A DNA stretch of 64,000 nt from Diphasiastrum complanatum. Taxonomy: Eukaryota > Streptophyta > Lycopodiopsida > Lycopodiales > Lycopodiaceae. The stretch lies in NCBI GenBank assembly GCA_029204225.1, contig CM055100.1, forward strand, positions 51,273,260 to 51,337,259. The letters are read 5' to 3'. The position numbers and the translations under genes were made by a program. A model generated the notes under the pieces. That model worked only from the letters and a program-made list of their open reading frames with translations, searched no databases and had not been told where the DNA came from. Positions 35,290-47,600 of this stretch are shown here, piece by piece (the first letter of the stretch is position 1; each line of letters opens with the position of its first letter).

Positions 35290-36370
35290 GTTTTATGAAA
35301 ATGAGATTAACATGTATTTTAGTTTTGCCAAATGAGTTTCAAGAGGTACGCAAGTTGGGACCAAATGAGGATGAAGTTGTCTCACTCTGTAAAGAGGCTC
35401 AACTCCATGCTAACGAAATTGTAGGTGATGAGGCATTTTCAACTTCTATAGGATTTTGTTGTCGATGCCCCATTCTTTCCAACCATTCTAAAGCTCCTTC
35501 GTACCAACCCTTCACCCTTGCTACCATCATCGCCCTATTTAGAAGTCTCTTCAAAATCATATTGTCAACTTCATTGAGATAATGCATACACTTGGATACA
35601 TTTCGACCTTCAAGATTAACATGCTTGTTGTGTCTCAAAGTATGGGGTATACTTTGACTAACTTCTTACTTGGAAACAATTTTTGAAAGGTTTCAATATT
35701 CCTTCTTGTTTCCTTTGACATAACATACTTCCATACTTTTCAATGAAGGATCATTTGGTTGTACTAGGATATTAAATCCTTTGCCAATTTCATAAAAGGG
35801 CTTTCCTACATTTTACATGGCATGAAAGGCCTTTAGATCTCTTAAGAATTTACTTTTGTCCACACAAAGGTTTGATTTGTTGTTTGTCTTGAAACTCTAG
35901 ACCCAAGAGGAGACTGCCTCTATCTTCTTCATGTCATATGTGAAATCTGCTATTTGGACTCAAGTAATGAGAGTCATCACCTTGTTTTTATCAACATTGA
36001 CTTCCATGCCTAAATATATGCAAAGCATCTGGAGGGAGTTAAGGTGTTTTTGCAATTTTACTTATCATTTGCCAACAAGACGTCATTTGTGTAAATTTGT
36101 AGTAGATGGCAATATTTAGCAACCTGAACTACTCTTCCATTCTTTCAGATCCAATCTTCTAGCTCATCTATGAAAATCCGAAAGGGTTGAGGATAAGGAG
36201 AAGCATTGCTGAAACGCCATCAGTGTTAACAAACATTTCCTTAGTTTAAATGTTATCATTCTTAGCTCCTTTGGTGCTTGTAGTTTGATCCTTCTACCTC
36301 ACAACTTGTCTTGTGATGGTATCAAATGCCTCTAAATCAACAAAGAGCAAAAAGAACTTTTTTCATATCG
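35290..36370 (-). pseudogene. LINE (non-LTR) reverse transcriptase fragment
   Basis: The minus strand gives, across several frame changes: FVDLEAFDTITRQVV (36345-36301), a worn SAMLLLILNPFGF segment, a YADD region remnant (about 36080), LNSLQMLCIYLGMEVNVDKN (about 36030-35973), FTYDMKK plus VSSWV (about 35945-35900) and FLRDLKAFHAM. Position and wording match plant LINE reverse transcriptases (FVDFxKAFDSV, YADD, LGxxVNxxKTK, FxYDG). About a dozen stops make it a dead copy. The endonuclease is not seen. The rest to about 35290 is low-similarity 3' sequence. Confidence 0.7.
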
Positions 36371-38061
36371 AGCTATCAGATGATCAAAATTCAGGTACTT
36401 TGGCCTCACACACCCACTTGAGAGGTGGCCCTAACTCCTATGTCTTCAGAATTTACTGAAATCCCAACAATGGACAAGATAAAATGGTAAATATCTTTTG
36501 ACTGATATGTGAATGTTGTGCTGCGGAGTGTTTCAACATATATTTCGACATGACTTCGAAAGTGGATCTATATGATATGATATGTACAGAACTGGGGAGG
36601 TGAATAACGTCTACAAAATAGATGGTTCCGTGATGGTCAGTACTAGAGTTGGTGAACAGTGGCAAAAATTGTAGATTCTGTAGTGCTGGAATAGGCTAGT
36701 ATTAGTATGTAGACAGCTATTAATTAAGTTAGGTGGTAAGCAGGCCGAATTTGCAAGGAGGCAAGTGTTAAGATGTAGCCCTTTTCTTTTATGCAGGGGT
36801 TTTAATTAGAAGAATGGTACAAAAGGCAAAGTCAAAAGAAACCTAGCATAAACATTTCACAGAGTCATCTGGCACAAAATCCTAAAATGCAACAATTCTG
36901 AAAGTCACTTGAAACGTATTCCACAAACTCCTCAAGTCAACATGAAGAAAACATTGCTCCTTGATTTGTGTCTTGTCAACAAAGGGAAGGGGCCAAAATG
37001 AACTATCAAACTAACCAACAGAAATACGATGAGATATAGCAACAAGACATCAAAAGATCATTCAAATGACATACTAAATAATGTTGCAAATGAGAACTAT
37101 AGATGGTTTAAGCAAATAAGATGATGTATTTTGCAATCTGATTGTATGTGGACAGCATGAACAACAATGAGTGTCTTATGGGCCCTAGCTAGTTACAATT
37201 GCCAAAATCGTTCCCAACTAAACTTTGCATGCGTACACATCAAAACTTTTGGATCATCCAAAGACTTGTTGAAATACCTTATTGCCAAAATTTAATGACT
37301 TTCCCAGTGCAGGTTCCTGGCATTTCATGATTTATTTTGCTGTAGTTTAAAATGTCCCCCATATAGTTCATGAACGATGGGTTGTTCAGGCATTCTCGAG
37401 CCCTTTACTAGGTTTGTATGGTTGTGATATTGTGCTTATCCGTCTCTTGGGATTTTTGAAACTTACATACACAAGCTCAAAAATCCAGTTAAAGGACAAT
37501 GGATGGTCTTACTTTGCCACAATAACTGTTACAGAACCCAATCATTCATGTAAGTGTGACTACCTTATCATTTACGATGTTCAGCAATATCTCCACAGCG
37601 AAATTCAAATCATATGAACAACGTGACATGAAAGAGCCAGTATCCTTAAGTGAAACGTTCGTCGAGCATAACATTTTTCAAAGAATAGCCAAGACAAAAT
37701 CACATACAAATAACATACTCTTGGTTGCAAGACCAAATTGGTCTTTATTCCTCTTCAGTCAATAGTGGCTCTGGTATCAATGTATAAATCAGGAAAATTT
37801 TAAAACAGCCTTCTTTTCAGGGAAATAAGCTTCTATAGCATCAAACTAGCTCATGGCTCCTCATGACACAACACTGCTGATTTTGGTCATTGGACCTCCA
37901 AATAATAAATTACCTGTAACTACCAGGGAAAATAATATGGTACAGATAAAACATGCCCGTCAGAAGCTAATTAGTCTGTCTGTTCCCAAGGTAATGCTCT
38001 TGTCTTTCTATACGGGTAAAGAATCTATAGACTGCCAATATACATTGGAGCATTACCAGAA
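36371..38061. other. Region downstream of the MAP1 gene
   Basis: No recognised gene or element. Includes the 3' untranslated region of the minus-strand aminopeptidase just left of 38062. Confidence 0.4.
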
Positions 38062-41000
38062 TTACACAGTCAAAATTTCAGCACCAGAATTTGTGATTAA
38101 CAAACTATGCTCAAATTGAGCTGACAGACTTCCATCAGCTGTGACATAGGTCCACTTGTCATCCCACATCACATCATCAATGCTTCCTTGAGTCAGCATA
38201 GGCTCTGCAATGCCAGGACCAGAGATAACACCTTCAAGCCTACTTTCTAAAAGTCTCCCCAACACATTGGCTTTACAATAAAGATGAGAATAGGTCATAA
38301 GATCAGGAGCAATGCCAAAGCCAAGAAAGAATTGTCAGCTTTTTCAAAGAGAGTCCAAGGTATTTATAGTTGGTGAGACAGATGGAAGATATAGGAGCGT
38401 TGTGTCAAACATATTAAATAGCATAAAAGACTTTAAACTGCCCAAATTCCTAACTGTGTTCTAGATAGCATGACCACAGACACTAATATAACATGCATGA
38501 TGCATCTTTTTTTGTGCAGTGCAGCTTCAAAGAAATTTCTCTTTTGGCAGATGACGCCCAATTTAAACATGAAATTGTAGCTGCCAGCGAAATCAATCTA
38601 GACAACTTTGCAGTGCTTATGGTCAGTTCCCCCATCTATGATAGAGCATAAAAAAATACATATCTTTTAATGATTTCACACGGCTGCCTTTTCTGGATAA
38701 AAATGAAGGACATTTTGCATCTCAAATCATGAAACACAATATTCAACAGTTCAATAGGCAGCAAATAACCCATCCTCTTGGTGCATCTAGCTAGATATGA
38801 AGTCTTCTTTTGCCGTAAAATAGAACAGGCAAAAATATTCAGTTAAGCAGTGTTAGTTTAGCCTGATGATTTTAACCACTGTTTGTCCAAAGTCATTGTT
38901 GCAGGAGTAAATTATTTTTCTTTAATGAGACAACAATAGCTTCACCATGAAGCATGGGCAGAGGAACTAACCAATTGTAAATGTCTCTCCGACTTGCATA
39001 TGACCAGGTGCATCATTTCCTGCAAAGCCAGCATATAGCTACGAGTTGGAACAAAAGCTCATTTGTTCAGAATTACGTGCCTACTGTTGTAGAAAACTTC
39101 CTCAAAGTATGTTGCAACCTTGTTTGTCATAAAAGTGCCAAAGCCAACAATAAGGAAATAAAAAATGACAATGTGCCTTAGCAATGATAAATTACAACCC
39201 CCATCAACAGAAATTATTCTATCATTTTCTTCATAGTAAGGTTCCTGTTAACCAAGTTTCTATCATTCTATCTTTTCCTCATTAGTTTATTGCTGGGCTG
39301 GTACGTATCCAGAAAAGAAAAATGTCAAAAAGATTCAGATTGTCAGAAAATTAGCAACATTTTTTCGTCGCTAAGCTTCTGTAGAAGCCACTGAAACCAG
39401 ACAACAGATAAAGCGTCGTGCGGTGACGTTAAAGCATCAATATTGCAAAGCAGCATTATTTGAATTTTTAACGATGTTTATTAATGTGTTTCACAGTGAC
39501 ACTAAAAGAAACAATTCTTACGTCGTTTAGTGACATCAACAAACCCTAAGATCAATGTTATTGTGAAGATAGCAAATGATAAACGCAAAGTATTCCATCA
39601 CCATAGTTCCACAGAACGGAACGAAACCGTTTCTAGGAGCAGTTCCGTCCCATTCCTGAGGAACCTAAGGAATGATTCCGGTTGCCAGTCTTCAAATGAG
39701 AATGCTAGAATGGTTCCGGCTGCCAGATGCGAATGCAACAATTTCAGATCAATGATCAACTCGATCAATGGATTTCAGATGCCAATGAACAAATCCAGAT
39801 CAGCAGGTTGCCAATGAACAATTTCAGATCAAGATTCAGCAGGTTGCCAGATCATCACGTTTCAGCTTAGGAAAGAGAGCAAACACATGGGGAGAGAGCA
39901 CTTTGAAAATTTTAGAAATAATCCCTAGGAACGGGTATCATCACACAATATTGATTCCAAAACATTTCATGGCTAAAAGGAAAACCTATCTTGATCGTTT
40001 TATGTATTGCATCATATGATGGGGCTTGAAAACCGAGAAGTCAACTTTTTCATAAGAATGTCATCTTATTGTTTCATAAAAGAAAAGAAATGGACTTACG
40101 AAAATGAAATATAGTGGGAGCAGAATGGAATATTTTTCCAACCCCATGACCAATGAACTTTTGCACCACGCCATACTTGTACTTGTCTGCATGAGCCCTG
40201 CAAAAGTTGCAATAGAAAAACTTTGATTGGTAGACAATTAAGGTCAGCATCTACAAAACAAAATTTTCCATCGTAAAATACAATACATATAGACTTTTGC
40301 ATTTTATATATAAGTATATGTATATCATAGTTGCAACTTGCAGCATAGAACCGCAAATTGTGGTTTGAATCGCGGTTCGAACCGCGATTCGTGGTTTCGC
40401 ATAGGTTTTTTGAGAATCATTTTTTTTTTTTGGGTGGGCAATATGGGTATCAGATTGAAGCTCTTGACAAGAACAATGCATTTATGAAGGTTGCCAATAG
40501 TTCCAGGTACAGTATGGTCCATTTCAAGGTAGATAAGCTGAAACAATGTTCTATGCTGGATTCGAACTATATTGTTGTGGTTTGTGTACAAAAACAATTA
40601 TGTGCCAAACGCCTTGGAAGCAGTTAAGCACCAAACTGGATAATAAGCATGGTTTTAAGGTTAGTGGTTATGAAGTATGTGTTGTATCCCAAAGGTCTTA
40701 AGTTCCAATACCACCCCTAACACAAGGAGTAGTTCTAAGGAGCAACTGCTGGGCACAATAAATTAATCCTATTTTTGCGCTTCCTATTTGATCAGATTCT
40801 AGAGAACAGTCCTATTATTGCTCTTCCAATCACCCCTTATCTACGCGATTTGACATCTCCAACACTTTTCGACCTGATCAATTCTCTCCATGGGATAACA
40901 AAAAGATTTTCCAACTCCTTGCTTCTCATCGGAAGGAGATGGACTCCCATCACGCAATGATCCAATCGATGCACTCGCAACTCCTACAGTTGGATACATC

Positions 41001-44000
41001 CATTGAAAATATCAAAAAGGAGATACATTTGTCAAAGGTGAAGTGTGAATGCCTCTTCGGGAGTCACATTGGGAACCGCGATAGTGGGACTCCTATTTTG
41101 CAAGAAGGTTGCAGTGTTACAAGCCTCCAACCAATAGAAATTTGCTAAACGCATTTGCTTCATCATTGATCGTGTGCTTTCCACAATGGTGCAATTCTTT
41201 CTTTCCACTACTCCATTGCCATGCTGCGTATGAGCTTGAGTAAACTGCCTTTATTTCCTTGCAAAGGGCTTCAAATTCCCCTGATATGTATTCGCCTCCT
41301 CTATCTAACCTTAGCACTTTGATTCGTGCATCCATTTGGTTCTCCACCAAAGCCTTGAATTTCTTGAAGCAAGCAAATGCATCCAATTTACTTTTCAAGA
41401 AGTAGATCGACGTCCTTCTGAAGTAATCTTCTATGAAGGTCATAAAATAAGCTCCACTCAATGACATGGTCTTCATTGGGCCACGCAGGTCACTACGACC
41501 CAATTCAAGTAACTTCTTAGCCCTAGCTGCTCCACCCTTTTTGAATTTCTCCCTGTGGTGTTTTCCCATCACGCAACCTTCACAAATTGAATGTTGCTCA
41601 TCCTGTAAAGCTGGTAATCAACTCACCATCTTCAAGTTGTCCATCAAACGCAAGCTACCATAATTCAAATGGCCCATCCTGTGATGCCACAATTTAGATT
41701 GAGATGCAATTGATGATGCTAAACCATACTCACCAAGTTTGGCTACATCCAACTTGTAAAGATCACAATTGTTGTCGCGATACCTTGTCGCAACTACCTT
41801 GTAGTCATGATCCATGTCTTTCATCAAGCATCCATCCTTGACAAACTCAACCTTCAAACATTGATTTGCCATGACCCCAACTGAAAGTAAGCTTTTCTTT
41901 AGCCTTGGCACGTAAAGTACATTAAAGATGTTTTTTACCTTTCCATTTGGAAACTACACTAGTACATTGCCCACTCCTTGTATTTGGCATTCTTGTCCAT
42001 TGGCTTGTGTGACCTTTTTTCCATCATTGATTGATGAAAAGCTTTCAAACAAATCTCTCTTTCCGTTCATGTGCCTAATTGCACCCGAGTCAATGAACCA
42101 TCTCGCACCGTCATCACTCTACGATGCCAATGTCGATGAGAACACATTGGTCTCATCCTCCTCCGCATCTTCTTTGGCTAAGTTGCCTTGTTGCTTCACT
42201 TTCCCTTGCTTGATATCTACTTTCTTCTTATAGCATTCTCTAGCCCAAGGGCCTTGCTTGTGACAATAATAGCATTTGCCCTTTTTCTTCTTTGGCTTTG
42301 AAGATGACTCTCCCTGATCCTCGTCATCTTTGCCCTTCTTGGGAATTCCCTTTCCCTGGCTTGTCCTTGGCTTGTAATGCCCGATCTTTTGGTGTGGCTT
42401 ACCACAATTTTACCACATGCCTCTGTTCTTCCTATAGTAAGATCCCATGCATCTTCAAAGGTGGGTAATCTCTCACTCGATGCAATGCCACTCACGAACA
42501 TTTGTAGCCCTTCAGATACACCACTCATGGCCGTATGGACTAGCTCCACATCCCTGATGGGTTCACCAATGGCAATCAACTGATCCTGCAATTCCTTGAT
42601 CTTGGTGAAGAAAGATCCCACAATCTCACTGTTCCATTCATATGGTATTCAACTTTGTCTTCAAAAACATCACACGAGATGGGTTCGCGGTTTGATACTA
42701 GGCTCTCAATGCTACCCAAGTGTCTCTCGTAGTAACTGCATCACGGATATGCATGATCACATGGTCTTCCACCAACAAATTGATCAAGGATAATGCCCTT
42801 TGCACCCTCTTGTCATAGGCTCGCATATCAACAAAAGTTGTATTTGGCCTCAATTCCACCCCTGTCACGATATCCCAGAGCTCCTTCTCCATAGGGATAC
42901 TCTTCATCTTCAATTCCCATATGCTATAGTTGGAACAGCATCCAAATTTGCTAGCCTTGCCCAAAACTGACTCATTCAAGTTTTGCCATCTCCAAATGAC
43001 TTAAAATCGCACTCGTGGGATAAAAAGAGTGTTTTGATCACAATGGCGATGTCAGAAACTCAAGATGATGAGCTGCTATTTTTTTCTTACCAGGCCCTCT
43101 TGTTGCTTAGGTAGCTAATTGAAAGCCAAGATCGCTTCAAAAAGTAAACTGCTTTCCGCCGCACACTACCAACTACCCGTTCCCTGAAAGGGAAAAACGA
43201 CTTTTGACGTTCACTGAGCGGCTTCTCCGTGGTAGTCCATGAATTCCCCTGGATCAACTTCAGCACTATTAACTTCTTGTTGACTCTTCTTCTTGGCTTG
43301 TAGCTTTCTACAATCCTTAATCATGTGCCCTTTTTTCTTACAATAATAGCATATAATATTGGATTTCGAAGACGAAGCTTTGTCATGAGATTGTTGACTC
43401 TTCTGATTTGTTTTCAACTGTGGACTGATAGCAGTTAGATTTTGCTTGACCTTGCTACTCTTCTGTTTATTTTTTCTTAAAAACAGTGCGATAATCCCAT
43501 CAAAGTTAGAGGAATTTCTCCTGATTTCCTCTCGTGTAACATGGATATGACTCTCTGTAATGTCAACTTTCAGCTCTCAAAAACTGTTCGTAGACGTGAT
43601 AACAAAGTCATGACTGCATCGGAATCATCCACAAGATAGCCAATAGATGCCATTTGCTCCAATAATGACATGAAACTATTCACATTAACAGTCATTGGCT
43701 CTGAACCATTCATTCTGAAAGAAAACAATCTCTTCCTCAGCAGCAGCCTTGAATTTACATCTTTGACTTTGAAAGGTCCTGTCAACATGTCCCAAGCTTC
43801 CATAGAGCTACTTCTTGTGCTAATGTGAGAAATCTGAGAATTTCTAAGGCTCAATGCACTAGTGGCAAGAGCTTTTCCATCCTTCTGCCTCCATCTGGCA
43901 ACAATAGGTAGATCTACTTTTGGCCTTACCTGAGCCCCAATAACTATTCCCATAGATCTTTGGCCAAAAGGACCCACCTGAGTTTGAATTTCCACATATG

Positions 44001-44623
44001 GAAACTGTCCCCATCAAACAAATATGGTTGTGATCATTAGAATAATTTATCTTAAATAAATGATGGTACCAAAGTTCACCCAAAAGATTGTGGTACTATT
44101 TCAGACATGAGGGTCCAGGCCAAAGTGCCCGCATCCGTGTCCGCGTCCGACCCCCGGACGCAGGGTCGGACGCATCCTTTTTTTTTTTCTTTTTTTTTAA
44201 AGGCTGGACGCGTTTGGGGCCTCGGACGCATTTTTTTTTTTTAAAAAAAAAAAACCCCCCCGGCCCTGCGGACTGTCCGCAGAACCCGAGAGCAGGCAAA
44301 GGGCGGAAGAGGGAGAGTGTGGGAGAGCATAGAGTGATAGAGAGAGAGAGAGAAAGATGGTGTTTGTGTGTGTGTGTGAGAAAATTGTGTGTGTGAAAAT
44401 TGTGTGTTGATTTGTGTGCATTCAGTTGTGTGTGTGTGGTGATCTGTGTGTGAGAGAGAGAGAGGAAGAGACAGAGAGTGTGAGGAACGTAGAGAGAGAG
44501 GATTTGTGTGTGTGCACAATGTGTGTGTGTGAGTTTAGGATTTAGGTTCAAGGGTGCTTGGGTTTGGGGTTTAGGGTTTAGGGCGGGAGAGAGCTTGGAT
44601 TTTCCGTGCTTCTGTGTGTGTGC

Positions 44624-44663
<40 letters not shown>

Positions 44664-47600
44664 TGCTCGTCCCATTTGGGATGAGGTGGAGGTCATGCCC
44701 GACAAAAAGTGGCGTTGCCCTTTTTGTCGAAAGCAGTTCACAGAGAACGCCTCTCGGGTTCGAGCACATCTGGGGGGGTTGCGAGTCCGACCCACGGGGG
44801 GACGCTCGGGATCGGCATTTGTATGGTCATCCCCGCTGCAGAGAGGGCTCGCATTATGGAGACATATTCTGAGACAGCTGCTGAGCCCGGCAAGCTGTCC
44901 ACAGATGCCACGGACTCTATTTCTACTGGTGCACCCACTGCCACCGACCCTCCCACTGGTACACCCAGCGCCACCGCCCCCACCGTCGCATCTGCACCCA
45001 CCACCGCCGCTGCATCCGCACCCGCCCCCGCCCCCGCCACCGCCTCCGCCTCCGCCAGTACTCCCCATGGATCCACGGCCTCCACTGCTGCACCTACGCC
45101 TCTGCCATCACCGTCAGATCTGCACGGCCTGTCCACATCCTCCGCTTCCCCACCTGCACCTATGCCACCACCTCCACATCCGCATCGTCCATCCGCATCC
45201 TCCCAGCCATCCACATCCCGAGGCACCAGACAGATGTCCATGCCGGGATCTTTCAGAGAGGGGCAGCACAGAGAGGCCACCAGGACCATAGCACAGATGT
45301 TCTATGACCTGAACCTCCCCTTTATCATGGCATCATCCTGCATCTTTCGAGAGACTGTCTCGAAAGTTGCAGTCTGCGGGCCCGGCTACACACCACCCAC
45401 AGCCGACGCACTACGAGGCCCTTTGCTCCAGGACCGAGTTGCATCAGTCAGAGAGAGACTGGCCGCACTGCACGAGGCTTGGGATAGATACGGCTGTTCC
45501 ATCATGGCTGATGGGTGGACTGATCGTCGTAGACGTCCACTCATCAACGTGATTGTTTCCAGTTGTTACGGTTCCATGTTCTTGCGCAGCATCGACGCCT
45601 CCGAGGCAGGGAGAGTGCATTCGGCCGAGTACATGTACGGCATCATTCGCACGGCGATAGAGGAGGTCGGGCCACAGCGCGTTGTCCAGATATAATATTC
45701 TTTCATTAGTTGCTTGCTCATTTGTTGCTTGATTTTGATACAATAGTTCTGCGTAGTTTTCGATTGACTGCAATGTGTTTCTCGAGCTGTGAACTGATCG
45801 TGTGAACGTATCACAAAAGGTTGTGACGGACAATGCGTCCAACTGCCGCGGCATGGGGGAGCTTCTTATGGCAGACTACCCCTCCATTGTCTGGACTCCA
45901 TGCGCCGCACACTCACTGGACCTCCTCCTGCATTCCATCGGGCGCCTGCCTTGGGTCAGTGACATTCTCACAAGGGCACTTGCGGTCGTGGACTTCGTCA
46001 CACGCAAGTGCCACATGACGGCACTTTTCCGCACATTCAGCAGGTAACCTGCCACTTACTTTTTGGCTCGTTCAAGATGCTCTTTGTCTTTTGCTCGTTT
46101 CATGTGTGCCTCTCATTCCGTTTGTCAATGCAGGCTCGACTTGAAGAAGCCCGCTCGCACCCGCTTCGCCTACCAGTTCATCATGCTTGAGCGGCTACAC
46201 AAGCTCAAGGGTGAATTGCGGCACATGGCCACTTCGGCAGAGTTCACCGCCATGGACCTGTCCACGACCCCAGAGGGCTTGGCCTTCCACGAGATCCTCC
46301 AGGAGCCTTTCTGGGTGAATATGCAGCAGCTCATGGACGTCATGCGCCCCATCTACTTTGTTCTAAGACTCGTTGATCGCGAGGGGTGCACGATGGGCCT
46401 CATTTACGAGTTCATGGACCGCATAGGTGAGTCTCTCCAGCGTTTTGAGCTGGACCCTGCCAGGCATAACTTTTTTCCGTCTCACCATCCTTACTTCCAT
46501 TTCGCACTCTGTTTTGTCTTGCTGCCGCAACACGATGGTATGTAACTGTTGCCTCCACGTGGTTTGGTCCACAGGTTGGAGCCTGTCAGGCGCTTGTGGC
46601 AGCGGCGATGGGATAAGTTTCACCGGCCCATTCACAGTGTGGCCCACATACTGCATCCGCTGTTTCAGAGCGAGAGGCTGTACGACGATGCAGAGCTGCG
46701 TGCGGACTGGTTCGCATACATCCGCCTCCTCAGCAACGACACTGGGTTCCGCAGCAAGCTCGAGGTGCAGAGGCTCGGTTACAGGTAAACTCTTGATCTA
46801 TCGCACGCTGTCGTTCGTTCAATTTCCCTGCACGGGCTCAAGTGTACTCAAGCATATCGTTGCTCAACTGCAGGCACTCTCTGGGGCTGTTCGGCGAGGA
46901 CCTTGCACGTGTTCGAGAGAACAGGCTCTTGCCTGTATCATGGTGGGAGAGCTACGGCGCCGGACAGCCAGACCTGAGGACGCTCGCGCTCCGAGTCCTT
47001 TCACAGGTACGTTGTCTTGTCTCATTCATCCAACCAGTTTTCACATTTTCTCTACAAGGTCGGTACTCACTCGAGCTGTTGCCAATTAATGCAGGACTGT
47101 TCTGCTTGCGTGTGCGAGCGGAACTGGTCAGCGTTCAGCCTTGTTTACACGAACAGGCGGAACCGTCTGACGACGGAGCGGTGCAATGACCTGGTGTACT
47201 GCAACACCAACACCAGAGTGGTTCGACGCATCACGGAGAGCATGAGGGCAGGAGGCGCACACGCCCTACTGCTGCAGGTATATTTCGTTGCTCTGTCGTT
47301 TTGCTTTCGTATTGGTTTGAGACATTCAGTTTAATGCCCTCACGGTTGCTTCGGCTATTCTCACGAATGATTGACTTGTGCAGGTCAATCCCGATGAGTG
47401 CCTGGTTGCAGCGGCAGATCACGAGCTAGAGGTTGATCCGGACGATGCTGTTCGGCGTGCTCTGCGGGGTGATCCCAAGGATGATGCCGATGCCGATGCC
47501 GATGCCGATGAGACCGCCACCCTCCTTGCTGACGTTCCATTGCCCTCCTCTGATGATGAGCCCACATATGATTCAGACGAGACGGTCGACCTAGCAGGGG

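Noticed and set aside
44096-44551. 151-residue minus frame with His/Thr/Leu/Ser repeats
   Set aside because: It arises from (TG)n and (AG)n low-complexity DNA in the hAT leader.
44738-45289. 183-residue minus frame rich in Gly and Val
   Set aside because: It is the antisense of the GC-rich Pro/Ala linker of the transposase; codon structure supports the plus frame.
46427-46432. GTGAGT as donor of transposase intron 3
   Set aside because: A good consensus, but it gives the wrong phase for the next exon; the second copy reads through this point, and a GC donor at 46464 restores the frame.
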